From contig NZ_LAJE02000189.1 in assembly GCF_000970465.2 (NCBI RefSeq), forward strand, positions 1-55,411: 55,411 nucleotides of DNA. Direction: 5' to 3'. A program made the position numbers and the translations under genes. Below the pieces are notes generated by a model, which had not been told where the DNA came from, made no database searches, and saw only the letters and a list, made by a program, of their open reading frames with translations. Numbering within the stretch: position 1 is the first letter of the stretch; each line of letters opens with the position of its first letter. Positions 1 through 7,861 of this stretch are shown one piece after another. Source of the DNA: Devosia insulae DS-56 (GTDB taxonomy: Bacteria; Pseudomonadota; Alphaproteobacteria; Rhizobiales; Devosiaceae).

Positions 1-326
1 CAGGGGGGTGGGGGGGTGGGCGGGGGGGGGTGGGTGGTCCGAGGGGTGGAGGTGGGCCGATGGGCGGCGGTTGCCGGAGGGGGGTGGGGTACGTGATGGG
101 CGGTGGCTACGCGATGGGTGGTGGCTAGCGGGTGGTTGGTGGCTACCCGATGGGTGGTGGCGGCGCAATGGGTGGTGGTGACCACTGGGGTGGCGGCGAC
201 CATGGCGGTGGCGGTGACCATGGAGGTGGCGGTGACCACGGCGGTGGCGGTGGTGACCACGGCGGTGGCGGTGGTGACCACGGTGGTGGCGGTGGTGACC
301 ACGGTGGTGGCGGCGGGCGCCGTTAA
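1..326 (+). pseudogene. 3' end of a Gly/Met/His-rich low-complexity protein, interrupted by an in-frame stop
   Basis: Reading from base 3, the frame is open from the window edge to TAG at 126-128 and encodes Gly-rich text with MGGGY-type repeats. The same frame then continues to TAA at 324-326, encoding seven DHGGGG/DHGGGGG repeats ending in RR. The stop falls inside a repeat of the MGGGYxMGGGY type, and the local sequence can be explained by one lost and one gained base. So either this is a decayed gene or sequencing error created the stop in this very G-rich DNA. A short separate gene starting at GTG 132 or ATG 153 is the alternative. His/Gly repeats could bind metal, but no function can be assigned. 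Confidence 0.35.
180..323 (+). repeat. Tandem 18-21 bp repeats encoding DHGGGG(G)
   Basis: Seven units begin GAC-CAC or GAC-CAT and continue with four or five glycine codons: the first three are 18 bp, the next three 21 bp, the last is degenerate. The coding strand is extremely rich in G runs from base 3 onward, so it could form G-quadruplexes and mis-assemble easily. Confidence 0.8.
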
Positions 327-366
327 CGCCGTGACGAACCCCACCAACTAGTGGCGCTTGAAGTTG

Positions 367-397
367 CACCCGTCACCCGTGAGTCGGGCGACGGGTG
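367..397 (+). terminator. Possible hairpin terminator after the Gly-rich frame
   Basis: CACCCGTC (367-374) and GACGGGTG (390-397) form a perfect 8-bp stem about 40 bp after the Gly-rich frame's stop. There is no clear T tract, so a Rho-independent terminator is only possible. The rest of 326-617 holds no convincing gene. Confidence 0.3.
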
Positions 398-529
398 TCG
401 ATTCAAAGAACGACGGCTCTCCGGGGGCGTGAGGCGATCGGTCCGCTGATCGAGGCAAGTCGCGAGCGGGTTCGCCGGTTTGCCAACTCTCGAAGTTGCA
501 GAGGTTGAGGTCGTCTGTCTCGGCGATCG

Positions 530-541
530 ATACCAAAAGGC
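530..541 (+). promoter_or_regulatory. Single copy of the recurrent ATACC operator before the first response regulator
   Basis: ATACCAAAAGGC is followed by TATGG. The left half and the following ATGG match the recurrent palindrome seen throughout region 1; the right half is weak and no partner is visible 17 bp away. It lies 77 bp before ATG 618, the usual distance for this motif. Confidence 0.4.
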
Positions 542-617
542 TATGGAGGAGGGAAAGTCCGCCGCTTATCTCGAATGGCATCTGCGAATTCGGGCGACGA
601 GCAACAGGTGCCCCTCA

Positions 618-1358
618 ATGAGAGATCCATTCACCACTATATTGGATGAGCCGCACGCCGGCAGCAGACCGCGGGCTTTTCACCGGCGTTTGTACCATGG
701 GGATGGTGCGAGGCCGTCCGTCGCCGAAGACCCGATCGTCTTCATTGTCGATGCCGAGAGACGCAGTCGCGAAGCACTTCAGCAGCTGCTGGAGTCGGTG
801 AGCATCAAGTCGCTGGCCTTCGGGTCTGTGGACGACCTTCTGGTTCGAGGTCTGCCTGACAAGCCCAGCTGTCTGGTGCTCGACGTGAGACTGCCAGGCA
901 TCGGCGGGCTCACGTTTCAGGAGCAACTCATCCGGTCGGCCATAGAGATCCCGATCGTCTTTCTCACCGGTCATGCCGACATTCAGATGACGGTTCGGGC
1001 CATGAAGGCCGGCGCCGTCGATTTCCTCACCAAACCAGTCCGAGATCAGGACGTCCTGGATGCCGTGACCGTCGCACTGCAGCGTGACCTGCGCCGGCGT
1101 AGCAGGCTTCACGCTCTGGCAGAGCTGAGGGAGAGACTGTCGCAGCTTTCGGAGAGGGAGCGAGAGGTCATGCCGATGATTGCGGCAGGTCGCATGAACA
1201 AGCAGGTCGCCGCCGCACTGCACATCAGCGAATCCACGGTGAAGATTTACCGTGGCGGCGTGATGCGGAAAATGCGGGCAAGAACGGTTCCCGATCTGGT
1301 CCGCATGGCTGACACCCTTGCCATCACGATCGATCGGCCGATCGATCGGGACTGGTAA
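618..1358 (+). CDS. FixJ/NarL-family response regulator (receiver + LuxR-type HTH)
   Basis: Two-component response regulator of about 246 residues. A receiver domain (about residues 40-150) keeps the phosphoacceptor Asp in LVLDVRLPG, the Thr in FLTGH and the Lys in LTKP. A GerE/LuxR-type helix-turn-helix follows (about 170-235), with LSEREREV and the recognition region SESTVK. The usual DD(D/E) acidic pocket of FixJ reads DAE in FIVDAE, so one magnesium-binding acid is missing and phosphorylation may be altered. I chose ATG 618 because an operator-like motif sits 77 bp upstream; the frame is open from TTG 480, and ATG 543 is possible. It is convergent with the kinase at 1362-3818, only 3 bp apart, suggesting a partner pair. 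Its target is unknown. Confidence 0.85.
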   Translation: MRDPFTTILDEPHAGSRPRAFHRRLYHGDGARPSVAEDPIVFIVDAERRSREALQQLLESVSIKSLAFGSVDDLLVRGLPDKPSCLVLDVRLPGIGGLTFQEQLIRSAIEIPIVFLTGHADIQMTVRAMKAGAVDFLTKPVRDQDVLDAVTVALQRDLRRRSRLHALAELRERLSQLSEREREVMPMIAAGRMNKQVAAALHISESTVKIYRGGVMRKMRARTVPDLVRMADTLAITIDRPIDRDW

Positions 1359-1361
1359 CGC

Positions 1362-3818
1362 TCACGCCTGGTGCTGACCGCCTGCCGGGCCTTTCGTGGC
1401 GGCAATGCAGGGGATGGAAAAGGTAAAGGTCACGCCCGGACCATCCTCATTGGTCGCGGCCCGAAGCTTTCCACCATGACGGTCAATAATGGAACGGCTC
1501 ACCGACAGGCCGATGCCCATCCCGTTCGGCTTGGTCGTGTAGAACGCGTCGAAGATCCTGGCGATATCCTCGGCAGGGATGCCGGGACCGTTGTCCCGCA
1601 CCGTCAGGGTCACGTTGCCGGCTTCCGCCTCGGTGGCCTCGACGATGATCTGACGAGAATCCCGCTCAACGCTGCCAACGGCATCTGCTGCGTTGAGCAC
1701 CAGATTGAGCACGACCTGCTGCAGCTGGATGCGGTCGCCTTCGATCCTGGGCAGTGCGGCATCCAGTTTCGACTTGAGGATGATGCGTCGCCGCTGCATT
1801 TCGTGCGCACAGGTCGCGAGGACTTCCTGGGCGGCTTCGTTGAGATCGAAGGGTTCAGGATTGAGGTCCTGCTTGCGATAAAGGTTCCTCAGGCGTTTGA
1901 CCACCTCAGCCGCCCGGTTGCCGTCGCGGATGCTGAGCTGCGCCGTCCGTATCGCGCCCTCGATGTTCGGTGGATCGGCCGCCAGCATGCGCAGGCAGGT
2001 GCTCGCATTGGTGATGATCCCCGAGAGCGGCTGATTGACCTCGTGGGTGATCGAGGCGGCCAGTTCGCCCAGACTCATGACCCGCGTTACATGCGCGAGT
2101 TCGCTTCGAAGCTGGTCAGCGGCATCGTCGGCGAGCCGCTGTCGGGTGACGTCCTGTGCCACCCCGACGCTTTCGAGGCGGCCGTCCTCGTGGGTGATCA
2201 CCCGGAACGCGGTGCTGATGTACTTGATGCGACCGTCCGGAAACAGCAGCCGTTCGACGTTCGGCGGGCTGTTTTCTCCCCGGAAGGCGCGTTGCGCCTT
2301 CTCCTGCACCCACGCCTCGTCATCGGGATGCACCTTGGCCATCAGGTTGGGATAGACCGGCTCCATTCCATCCGGGACTTCGTAGATGCGATGCATCTGG
2401 GTCGACCAGAACAGCTTGTTGGTCTTCATGTCCCAGTAGAAAGATCCCGTTTCGCTGATCCGCTCAGCTTCCTCGAGCAGGAACTTCCGCCGCCGCAGCT
2501 GATCCTCCGCCCAGAAGCGCTCAATGGCGATACTGGCGATCTGTGTGGTGCGGTCGATGATGTCCTGGTGCGCCGGTAGCAGCTTCTGTGACGTGCCGCG
2601 GCAGATGCTCAGGCTGCCCAGGATCGTGCCGTCCTTGGAGGTGACCGGAGCGCTCCACATCAACTTGAGACCTTGCGCGAGGAAGTGAGCCCTCGCCGGC
2701 GTATCCGTCCACAGAACGGGGCTGCCGAAATTGTCCTCGATCACCTGCATCCTGCGGCTGATGGCCATGTCGCACGGCGATGCCTTCTCGGCGACGCGGC
2801 TGCCGATGATCGCCGCGACGTAGTTCTCGGGAAACGATGGTGCCTCGACATGTTCGAAGACCGTGCGGCTCGCATCGAGTGTCCGGATCTCGCACAGCGA
2901 ACCGGGCAAGGCGGCTTCAACCACGCTGCAGAGCTTTGCCAGCACCTCATGCAGCGGTCGCCCCCACGCAATCAGTTCGAGCAGTTGCCGCTCGCCCGCA
3001 AGAAGCAGCGTCGCTCGCTTCTGCTCGTCTATATCGACCTTTACGCCAAACCATTTGACCACATTGCCGTGCTCGTCGCGCAGCGGGTGGGTACGGAAGT
3101 TGAACCAGCGGTAGGTTCCGTCGTGGCGCCGCACCCGCGCCTCGATATCGCCTCCCGTGCCAGCCGCGTCGAAGCGCTTCCAGGCAGACAAGACGGTCTG
3201 TTGATCATCCGGATGGACCACGCTTGTCCACTGCCAGTCGACGAGCTTCTCGATCGGTAGACCGACATAGTCGAGGTAATGCCGATTGAAGAAGTCGGCG
3301 GTGCCGTCGCTCCGTGCCGACCAGGCCAGCGCTGGGATGGTGTCGATGGTCAGTTGCAGGTTCTGCTCGCTGGCCTTCAGCGCATCCTTGGCGAGCTTGC
3401 GGTCGTGCACGTCAACCAGCAGCACATGCCAGGCGACAATGCTGCCGTCTGCAGCGCGCCGTGGACGGCCGTGATTGTCGAACCAGCGGTACTCGCCATC
3501 GTGCCGGCGCAACCGCTGCTCGATGGTGTATGGGGTGCCTGAGGCGATCGACTGCCCGAAGAGTCTCGCCACATTGGGCATGTCGTCCGGATGGACGATG
3601 CCGTTTGTTCCCCACTCCCTCAGCTGGTCCAGTCTGTGGCCGCAATAGTCCTCGATCTCCCGGTTGACCTGCTCGACGCGTCCGTCCGGCGCGAGGACCG
3701 CGACCAGTCCAGGGATCGCTTCGATGAACGAGCCTACACTTTGGGCCCAATCCACCTCGGTTTGCTGGTCATTGGCAGGTAAAGATGGTTGCCCGTCATA
3801 CGAAGATGCATAGTTCAT
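1362..3818 (-). CDS. PAS-PAS-GAF-PAS sensor histidine kinase (FixL-like)
   Basis: Soluble sensor kinase of about 818 residues with no membrane segment seen. In order: PAS (about 25-150), PAS (about 153-275), GAF (about 276-440), PAS (about 450-560), HisKA with phospho-acceptor His in SITHEVNQPLSG (about residue 590), then a HATPase domain with the N box LNLVLNAADA and the G box DNGPGIPAED. Its PAS domains and kinase core closely resemble those of the kinase at 8160-11408, so the two are probably duplicates. The start is ATG at 3818 (MNYASSY); the frame stays open upstream to 4013 but that part is not protein-like. One perfect copy of the recurrent operator lies 79 bp upstream. The sensed signal cannot be read from sequence; I saw no obvious haem-PAS evidence. 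Confidence 0.92.
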   Translation of the reverse strand: MNYASSYDGQPSLPANDQQTEVDWAQSVGSFIEAIPGLVAVLAPDGRVEQVNREIEDYCGHRLDQLREWGTNGIVHPDDMPNVARLFGQSIASGTPYTIEQRLRRHDGEYRWFDNHGRPRRAADGSIVAWHVLLVDVHDRKLAKDALKASEQNLQLTIDTIPALAWSARSDGTADFFNRHYLDYVGLPIEKLVDWQWTSVVHPDDQQTVLSAWKRFDAAGTGGDIEARVRRHDGTYRWFNFRTHPLRDEHGNVVKWFGVKVDIDEQKRATLLLAGERQLLELIAWGRPLHEVLAKLCSVVEAALPGSLCEIRTLDASRTVFEHVEAPSFPENYVAAIIGSRVAEKASPCDMAISRRMQVIEDNFGSPVLWTDTPARAHFLAQGLKLMWSAPVTSKDGTILGSLSICRGTSQKLLPAHQDIIDRTTQIASIAIERFWAEDQLRRRKFLLEEAERISETGSFYWDMKTNKLFWSTQMHRIYEVPDGMEPVYPNLMAKVHPDDEAWVQEKAQRAFRGENSPPNVERLLFPDGRIKYISTAFRVITHEDGRLESVGVAQDVTRQRLADDAADQLRSELAHVTRVMSLGELAASITHEVNQPLSGIITNASTCLRMLAADPPNIEGAIRTAQLSIRDGNRAAEVVKRLRNLYRKQDLNPEPFDLNEAAQEVLATCAHEMQRRRIILKSKLDAALPRIEGDRIQLQQVVLNLVLNAADAVGSVERDSRQIIVEATEAEAGNVTLTVRDNGPGIPAEDIARIFDAFYTTKPNGMGIGLSVSRSIIDRHGGKLRAATNEDGPGVTFTFSIPCIAATKGPAGGQHQA

Positions 3819-3896
3819 GCAATGCCCCGCCGGTCCATTGAGACCCGCTCCCATACCACCAAAAGGGCGGCATGGGAGCGGTCCATCACGTGACCG

Positions 3897-3908
3897 ATAC
3901 CATGGTAT
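3897..3908. promoter_or_regulatory. Perfect palindromic operator upstream of the first kinase
   Basis: ATACCATGGTAT is a perfect 12-bp palindrome, extended to 18 bp by flanking CCG/CGG (3894-3911). It is the most symmetric copy of the region 1 motif and lies 79 bp before the kinase start at 3818, in the 127-bp gap after the metallo-hydrolase gene. Confidence 0.7.
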
Positions 3909-3945
3909 CGGCATCGGCCGGGCTGTTCGCAGCTCCTGTCCAGCT

Positions 3946-5043
3946 TCAGTCGATGCGCAGGCTCTGCTCCATCGCGTAGCATTGGTCCCAGATGTAGACG
4001 TCGAACGCGGCAAGCCTCGGCTGCCATTTCGGGGTCACGGCATTCACGCACTGCACGACGACCCGGTCGATATAGTTGTCGAACACCGCCCAGGGGTTGG
4101 CGAAGTCCGCCGGGTCCATCTCCTTTTCGGGGGCGGTGGTTTGGAGGGACGTCAGGGCTGCCGCCTTGACGTCGTTCATGAACTCGAGCTGGTCGCGTAC
4201 GTCCTGGTGCGTCCCGACCCGGTTGACGTGGCCACCGACGAAGGTTTCGAACGGAACCTTGTCGATGTCGGCAACCTGCTGGAAGTAACCGGGGACGTCC
4301 TGGGCCAGGGCGAAGCGGCGCCACGGCATCCAGCCCGGGAACACCACGTCGACCACCATCAGCGTTTTCTGCTCCGGGGCGTAGATGAAGATGTTGCCGG
4401 GCTCATGCGCCACCCCGTGATAGCTGAGCTCGAGCACCTGGCTGCCGACCTTCAGGCTGTAGGTGTCACCGAAGGTTACCGTCGGCACAGGCCGCTTGGG
4501 GTCGGCGGCTCGCGCCAGCAGGCGCTTGGTCTCGTCGTGCGCGATAGTGATCGGGCTTCCGCCCAGATCCAGGACGCCGCCGATGTGGTCGATGTGGGAG
4601 TGGCTGTAGATCACGTGCGTGACGGGCTGATCAGTGACCTCGGCAATGGCCTTGAGCAGCTGCGCTGAGTACCTTGGTGGCGCGTCCACCATTACGACGC
4701 CGGTCTCGTAAACGAGGAACATCGACTGATAGGCGTTGTCGGTGACCAGATAGAGACCACGGCCCAGTTCCTGCAGCCGATAGCCCTTCGCGGCATCCAC
4801 CGCCGGCGCCGCGGCCTCATCCGGCACCGGAAGGTAGCGATCGACACGTTCGCCGATCGCCGCCAGTTCGGGTTGGTTCGCATAGGGCGCCCCTGCATGT
4901 CCTGGCAGCGCGGCGGGGGCGGCACGAGCGGGCCCGGTGAGGCCCAGCCCGAAAGCGAGTGCGGCAATCGCCACGAAGCTTCCGGCTATTGCGATCATAT
5001 TGGGCAGCCTGGTGCGGCTTGCAGCTGCTGATCTGTTCGGCAT
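3946..5043 (-). CDS. Exported metallo-beta-lactamase-fold hydrolase
   Basis: A 365-residue protein with an N-terminal hydrophobic segment (about residues 15-42, ending near ARAAPA) typical of a Sec signal, so probably periplasmic. The MBL-fold zinc motif HxHxDH appears as SHSHIDHIGG near residue 150. Further candidate ligands are the His in YHGVAHEPGN, the Asp in MVVDVVFPGW and the His in FVGGHVNRVG. The family hydrolyses esters, lactams, lactones or thioesters; the substrate here is unknown. The start ATG 5043 gives a good signal peptide. A two-copy operator lies 83 bp upstream (5126-5154). The next gene downstream on the same strand is the sensor kinase, which has its own operator. Confidence 0.88.
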   Translation of the reverse strand: MPNRSAAASRTRLPNMIAIAGSFVAIAALAFGLGLTGPARAAPAALPGHAGAPYANQPELAAIGERVDRYLPVPDEAAAPAVDAAKGYRLQELGRGLYLVTDNAYQSMFLVYETGVVMVDAPPRYSAQLLKAIAEVTDQPVTHVIYSHSHIDHIGGVLDLGGSPITIAHDETKRLLARAADPKRPVPTVTFGDTYSLKVGSQVLELSYHGVAHEPGNIFIYAPEQKTLMVVDVVFPGWMPWRRFALAQDVPGYFQQVADIDKVPFETFVGGHVNRVGTHQDVRDQLEFMNDVKAAALTSLQTTAPEKEMDPADFANPWAVFDNYIDRVVVQCVNAVTPKWQPRLAAFDVYIWDQCYAMEQSLRID

Positions 5044-5125
5044 GGCAATCTCCTGGTTTGACGGCGCGACACGGGCGCACGCCTTGCCTTGCCAGACCTA
5101 TGAGCCCCGCTTCCTAGGGGGGAGT

Positions 5126-5154
5126 GGACCTTCGTGTCGGCGATACCAATGGCT
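5126..5154. promoter_or_regulatory. Two-copy operator upstream of the MBL-fold gene
   Basis: Two imperfect 12-bp units, GGACCTTCGTGT (5126-5137) and ATACCAATGGCT (5143-5154), are separated by CGGCG, giving the 17-bp periodicity seen at the other sites. The near edge is 83 bp before ATG 5043. Individual units are weaker than at other sites. Confidence 0.5.
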
Positions 5155-5187
5155 CCACCAAGCCGCAGGCCGGCGTTCCGTGCTCCG

Positions 5188-5655
5188 TCAGGCCAGCCAC
5201 GCGGCCGCGAGGGCGAGGCTGATGGCAACAACGTCCTCGAGCAGCGCGACCGGCAGATCCCAACCGCCGATGCGGCCAACCAGCCACCGCCGCGCCGCAA
5301 AACCGCCATGCGTTCCCATCACCGCCGCGGCCGCGCCGAGCACAAAGCCGACGAACCACAGTCCTGCGCCGGCGATCGCCAGTGCGCTGCCGGCGATCGC
5401 ACCGACCACAACGCGGATTGCAAACTGCAGGGGCGCCTTGCGGCTGGGGGTTGTGGGGAGCTTGTCGATGAAAGTTTCGCCCAATGCGACAAGCGTAATT
5501 ACCCAAGGCACAAGGCCGGTCGAAAGCAGCGCCAGCCAACTGCTGCCGAAGTCGATCCAGCCCCATGCGCCGGCCCACGCAAGGGCGGCGACTGGGGTCG
5601 CCGTTCGCAGCCCGCTCGCCAAACCGATCATCAGCGCGGCAACGACGTAAGTCAT
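5188..5655 (-). CDS. DUF4126 integral membrane protein
   Basis: A 155-residue hydrophobic protein beginning MTYVVAALMIGLASGLRTATP, with about four or five membrane segments rich in Gly and Ala. The GLRTATP motif near the N-terminus and an acidic residue in LGETFIDKLPTTP are typical of the DUF4126 family, which has no established function. GGAG eight bases before ATG 5655 supports this start; the open frame continues upstream to 5898 but is not protein-like. It is transcribed alone, with a long structured leader (hairpin 5702-5735) and a copy of the recurrent motif about 208 bp upstream. Confidence 0.8.
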   Translation of the reverse strand: MTYVVAALMIGLASGLRTATPVAALAWAGAWGWIDFGSSWLALLSTGLVPWVITLVALGETFIDKLPTTPSRKAPLQFAIRVVVGAIAGSALAIAGAGLWFVGFVLGAAAAVMGTHGGFAARRWLVGRIGGWDLPVALLEDVVAISLALAAAWLA

Positions 5656-5690
5656 CGAAGACTCCAGGGATAAGTGAAGCAGGTAAGACG

Positions 5691-5735
5691 CCCCCCGGGG
5701 GGACCACCAACGCGTTGGGCCGCGCGTTGGTGGTC
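5691..5735 (-). promoter_or_regulatory. Strong stem-loop in the leader of the DUF4126 gene
   Basis: GACCACCAACGCG (5702-5714) pairs perfectly with CGCGTTGGTGGTC (5723-5735), leaving an 8-nt loop. It abuts the C6G6 palindrome at 5691-5702. On the minus-strand transcript both lie between the putative promoter and the ribosome binding site at about 5664. There is no T tract, so an mRNA leader control or stability element is more likely than a simple terminator. Confidence 0.5.
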
Positions 5736-5862
5736 GGCGGAAACCAGCGGGAGGGAGCACTGGTTCCGCGGGGTGCCGTCCGGGGCGAGGGCGGCACCAG
5801 GTCTTGCCGCCTGTCTGTGCACGGCCCGCTGTAAGTGCCTCGAAAACTCCAGTCAGTCGATA

Positions 5863-5874
5863 ATACGATGGTGT
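5863..5874 (-). promoter_or_regulatory. Single copy of the recurrent operator facing the DUF4126 gene
   Basis: On the minus strand the sequence reads ACACCATCGTAT followed by TATCG, a close match to the left copies at 7753 and 15212. No good partner lies 17 bp away. It is about 208 bp before ATG 5655. Confidence 0.5.
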
Positions 5875-5918
5875 GTATTCGGAGGGATTTTTCCACACTT
5901 ACTGCCATCCACCTAACC

Positions 5919-5947
5919 AATCTAAAGTATGTCCGATACCTTCGTGC
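5919..5947 (+). promoter_or_regulatory. Two-copy operator upstream of the AraC-usp unit
   Basis: AATCTAAAGTAT (5919-5930) and ATACCTTCGTGC (5936-5947) are separated by GTCCG with 17-bp periodicity. The near edge is 83 bp before the AraC start at 6030, matching the distance at the MBL and epoxide hydrolase genes. Confidence 0.65.
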
Positions 5948-6029
5948 AGTAGCTCGCCGACCTGCTGTTCGCCTCTTCTCTCTACGCGCCGCCCGATGGA
6001 CGGGCGGACAGCAGATGGAGGCAGAAGTG

Positions 6030-6506
6030 ATGCAGTCAGCAACAGTCAGCCCTGGACGGTCAGGGCAGCGCCCGCCAATCGAGGCGCTCAGTGGACCACA
6101 AATGGACCGCTTCCTCATGGCGGCTGTTGCCAGGGCGCTGGACGTTCAGCCAGCGCGCGAAAGCGGCGGCCTCTGCGATTGGCAGCTGAAGCGCGTGCGG
6201 CGTCACATCGAGCAGAACATTGGCGGCCCCATTCTCGTCAACGAACTGGCCACCGTCGCCAAACTCAGCCAGAGCCATTTCAGCAGGTCCTTCGGGATTT
6301 CCACCGGACTCTCGCCTCACGCATTCATTGTCCGTGCACGCATCGATCGTGCCCGTACCCTGATGCGCGAAACCTCTTCGAGCCTCGCCGAGGTCGCCTT
6401 CCAGTGCGGTCTGGCGGATCAGTCCCACCTCAGTCGGGTGTTCCGGCGCGTTGTCGGAAAGTCTCCGAGCACCTGGCGTCGGGACGCCATTCAGTCGAGG
6501 TCATAG
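6030..6506 (+). CDS. Short AraC-family transcriptional regulator
   Basis: A 158-residue protein whose C-terminal 100 residues form an AraC/XylS double helix-turn-helix: first HTH around LVNELATVAKLSQSHFSRSF, second around SLAEVAFQCGLADQSHLSRVFRR, then the typical GKSPSTWRR ending. The N-terminal 50 residues are too short for a ligand-binding cupin, so it may act without a small-molecule effector or respond by abundance alone. ATG 6030 is preferred because GGAGG lies seven bases upstream; ATG 6015 is the alternative. The stress-protein gene starts 2 bp after its stop, so the two are one unit. A two-copy operator sits upstream. Confidence 0.9.
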   Translation: MQSATVSPGRSGQRPPIEALSGPQMDRFLMAAVARALDVQPARESGGLCDWQLKRVRRHIEQNIGGPILVNELATVAKLSQSHFSRSFGISTGLSPHAFIVRARIDRARTLMRETSSSLAEVAFQCGLADQSHLSRVFRRVVGKSPSTWRRDAIQSRS

Positions 6507-6507
6507 G

Positions 6508-7323
6508 ATGGAAATCCGCTCGATCCTGGTGAATGTGGACCTGGAGCAGGTCGACACGCCGGCACTACGCTTTGCCGTTGATCTGGCTCGTACCCTCGAT
6601 GCCCGGATCATCGGCATTGGCGCTGACGAGCCACACCTGGTGGTTGGCGAGTTCGATCAGGGCTTTGCAACGCAGCAGGTGTACGAGGCCGAACTGTCGC
6701 AGATCACAGCACAGCTGTCTGAGGCCGGCGAGCGGTTCCAATCACTGGTGCCGGCCGGCATCGACGCGCGATGGCGGCCAGCGGTAGTCGGCACCACCAG
6801 CTGCCTGATCGAAGCTTCAACTGAGGCTGACATGATCGTCACCGATCCGGGGCCGATGTCGAGCTGGGCGCGGACAGGCAAGGTGGATATCGGCGAGCTC
6901 GTGCTGCGCTCCGGTCGGCCGGTCACCGTCGTCGGCGACCGAGCCAAAGGCCCCGAGATCAAGACCGTCGTGGTCGGATGGAAGAATACCCGCGAAGCGC
7001 GCCGGGCACTGGCGGACGCCATGCCCTTGCTGCAGCGAGCGCAAGCCGTATCGATTGTTACCGTTGGGGAAGGCGATCGTCGGTCGGAACAGCGCAGCCT
7101 CGATGAAGCAACGGACTGGTTGAAGCGCCACGGAGTGGCGGCACGCAGCGAACTGCTGGCGCCTGACCGAACCGTGCCGCTCACAGAGTTGGCGGCTGCG
7201 CGAGACGCCGACCTGCTCGTCACGGGCTGCTACGGTCACAGCAGGGGATTGGAGCTGCTGTTCGGTGGCGTAACACGCCGACTGCTCGAGGCTGATCAGT
7301 TGACCCGTCTCCTGTCGCACTAA
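6508..7323 (+). CDS. Universal stress protein with two Usp domains
   Basis: A 271-residue cytoplasmic protein made of two tandem UspA folds. The first begins MEIRSILVNVDL; the second starts near residue 150 (IKTVVVGWKNTREARRAL). The second ends in TGCYGHSRGLELLFGGVTRRLL, which resembles the GxxGx9G(S/T) ATP-binding motif except that Thr/Arg replace the usual end. The first domain lacks it. Tandem Usp proteins respond to energy, oxygen or nutrient stress. It is co-transcribed with the AraC gene (2-bp gap, AGGA overlapping the stop). The start MEIRSIL is fixed by that ribosome binding site. Confidence 0.9.
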   Translation: MEIRSILVNVDLEQVDTPALRFAVDLARTLDARIIGIGADEPHLVVGEFDQGFATQQVYEAELSQITAQLSEAGERFQSLVPAGIDARWRPAVVGTTSCLIEASTEADMIVTDPGPMSSWARTGKVDIGELVLRSGRPVTVVGDRAKGPEIKTVVVGWKNTREARRALADAMPLLQRAQAVSIVTVGEGDRRSEQRSLDEATDWLKRHGVAARSELLAPDRTVPLTELAAARDADLLVTGCYGHSRGLELLFGGVTRRLLEADQLTRLLSH

Positions 7324-7408
7324 TGGGGAGTTGGCGGGGCGACAACCGTTCGCAAGGCAAGTCACCACTGGGCGCCTATGGTGGTGGCCCAGTGGTGATG
7401 GGGTTGGG

Positions 7409-7675
7409 TCAGAAAACCCGCTGCTCGGAGTCGGGGTCGTAATACTCGGTCACGAACTTGCCGTTCTGCAGGTGCTGGACCTTGTAGCAGCCGTTCCAGA
7501 CCGTGACGGTGGCGCCGAATTTGCCTTCGAGGTGACGGCTCTGAGCAAAGTCTTCCGTATCCCCGGCTTCGTCGTCGCCGGTATAGTCACACTGCGGGGC
7601 GGCGGTCGCCGTTCCCGTCAGGGCTGCAGACGACAGCAGTACTGCAGAAAGAGCGACAATAATTGACTGTTTCAT
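7409..7675 (-). CDS. Small secreted protein of unknown function
   Basis: An 88-residue protein with a clear Sec signal peptide (MKQSIIVALSAVLLSSAALTGTATAA, cleavage near TAA-PQ). The roughly 62-residue mature part is acidic, with two cysteines (PQCDYTG and WNGCYKVQ) that could form a disulfide, and several aromatics (YYDPDSEQRVF at the end). I do not recognise a family. GGAG seven bases before ATG 7675 sets the start; an in-frame ATG at 7687 is less likely. A strong two-copy operator is 78 bp upstream. Confidence 0.75.
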   Translation of the reverse strand: MKQSIIVALSAVLLSSAALTGTATAAPQCDYTGDDEAGDTEDFAQSRHLEGKFGATVTVWNGCYKVQHLQNGKFVTEYYDPDSEQRVF

Positions 7676-7752
7676 GGTGATCTCCATTTCGAGAGGATGC
7701 GCTGGTACATTGCACGTCGGAAATGTTGTTCACTAAAGGGCAATTTAGTATT

Positions 7753-7781
7753 GCACGATGGTGTCGTCGATACCTCAGTAT
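7753..7781. promoter_or_regulatory. Two-copy operator between the secreted protein and kinase genes
   Basis: GCACGATGGTGT (7753-7764), spacer CGTCG, ATACCTCAGTAT (7770-7781). Read on the minus strand, the first copy is ACACCATCGTGC followed by AATAC. The site is 78 bp before the secreted protein start at 7675 and could serve both directions. Confidence 0.75.
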
Positions 7782-7849
7782 GACGCTCGATCGCCGACCT
7801 CCCGTCAGCGGCAGTACCCTCCGATATCACCAATGATTCCGCCGAACCG

Positions 7850-7861
7850 ATACCTAGGTGT
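7850..7861 (+). promoter_or_regulatory. Further operator copy on the kinase side
   Basis: ATACCTAGGTGT followed by CATGG is a near-perfect match to the motif. It points to the kinase operon starting at 8160; the partner position 17 bp upstream is poorly conserved. Confidence 0.6.

Larger units (their letters stand above)
5656..6029. other. Divergent intergenic region between the DUF4126 and AraC genes
   Basis: This 374-bp gap has no convincing gene. It contains a C6G6 palindrome (5691-5702), a perfect 13-bp hairpin (5702-5735), and recurrent operators at 5863-5874 and 5919-5947 pointing to the two flanking genes. Confidence 0.75.

Noticed and set aside
180-323. CRISPR-like regular repeats
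   Set aside because: The repeats are in-frame Gly/His codons without unique spacers between them and with no cas genes nearby.
348-581. Short minus-strand open frame of 77 codons
   Set aside because: No domain, no ribosome binding site, and it spans a hairpin and the probable promoter of the FixJ-type gene.
6030-6506. The AraC protein as the binder of the recurrent operator
   Set aside because: AraC-type proteins usually bind direct, asymmetric repeats, whereas the sites are palindromic. It remains a fallback, but a FixJ-type dimer fits better.
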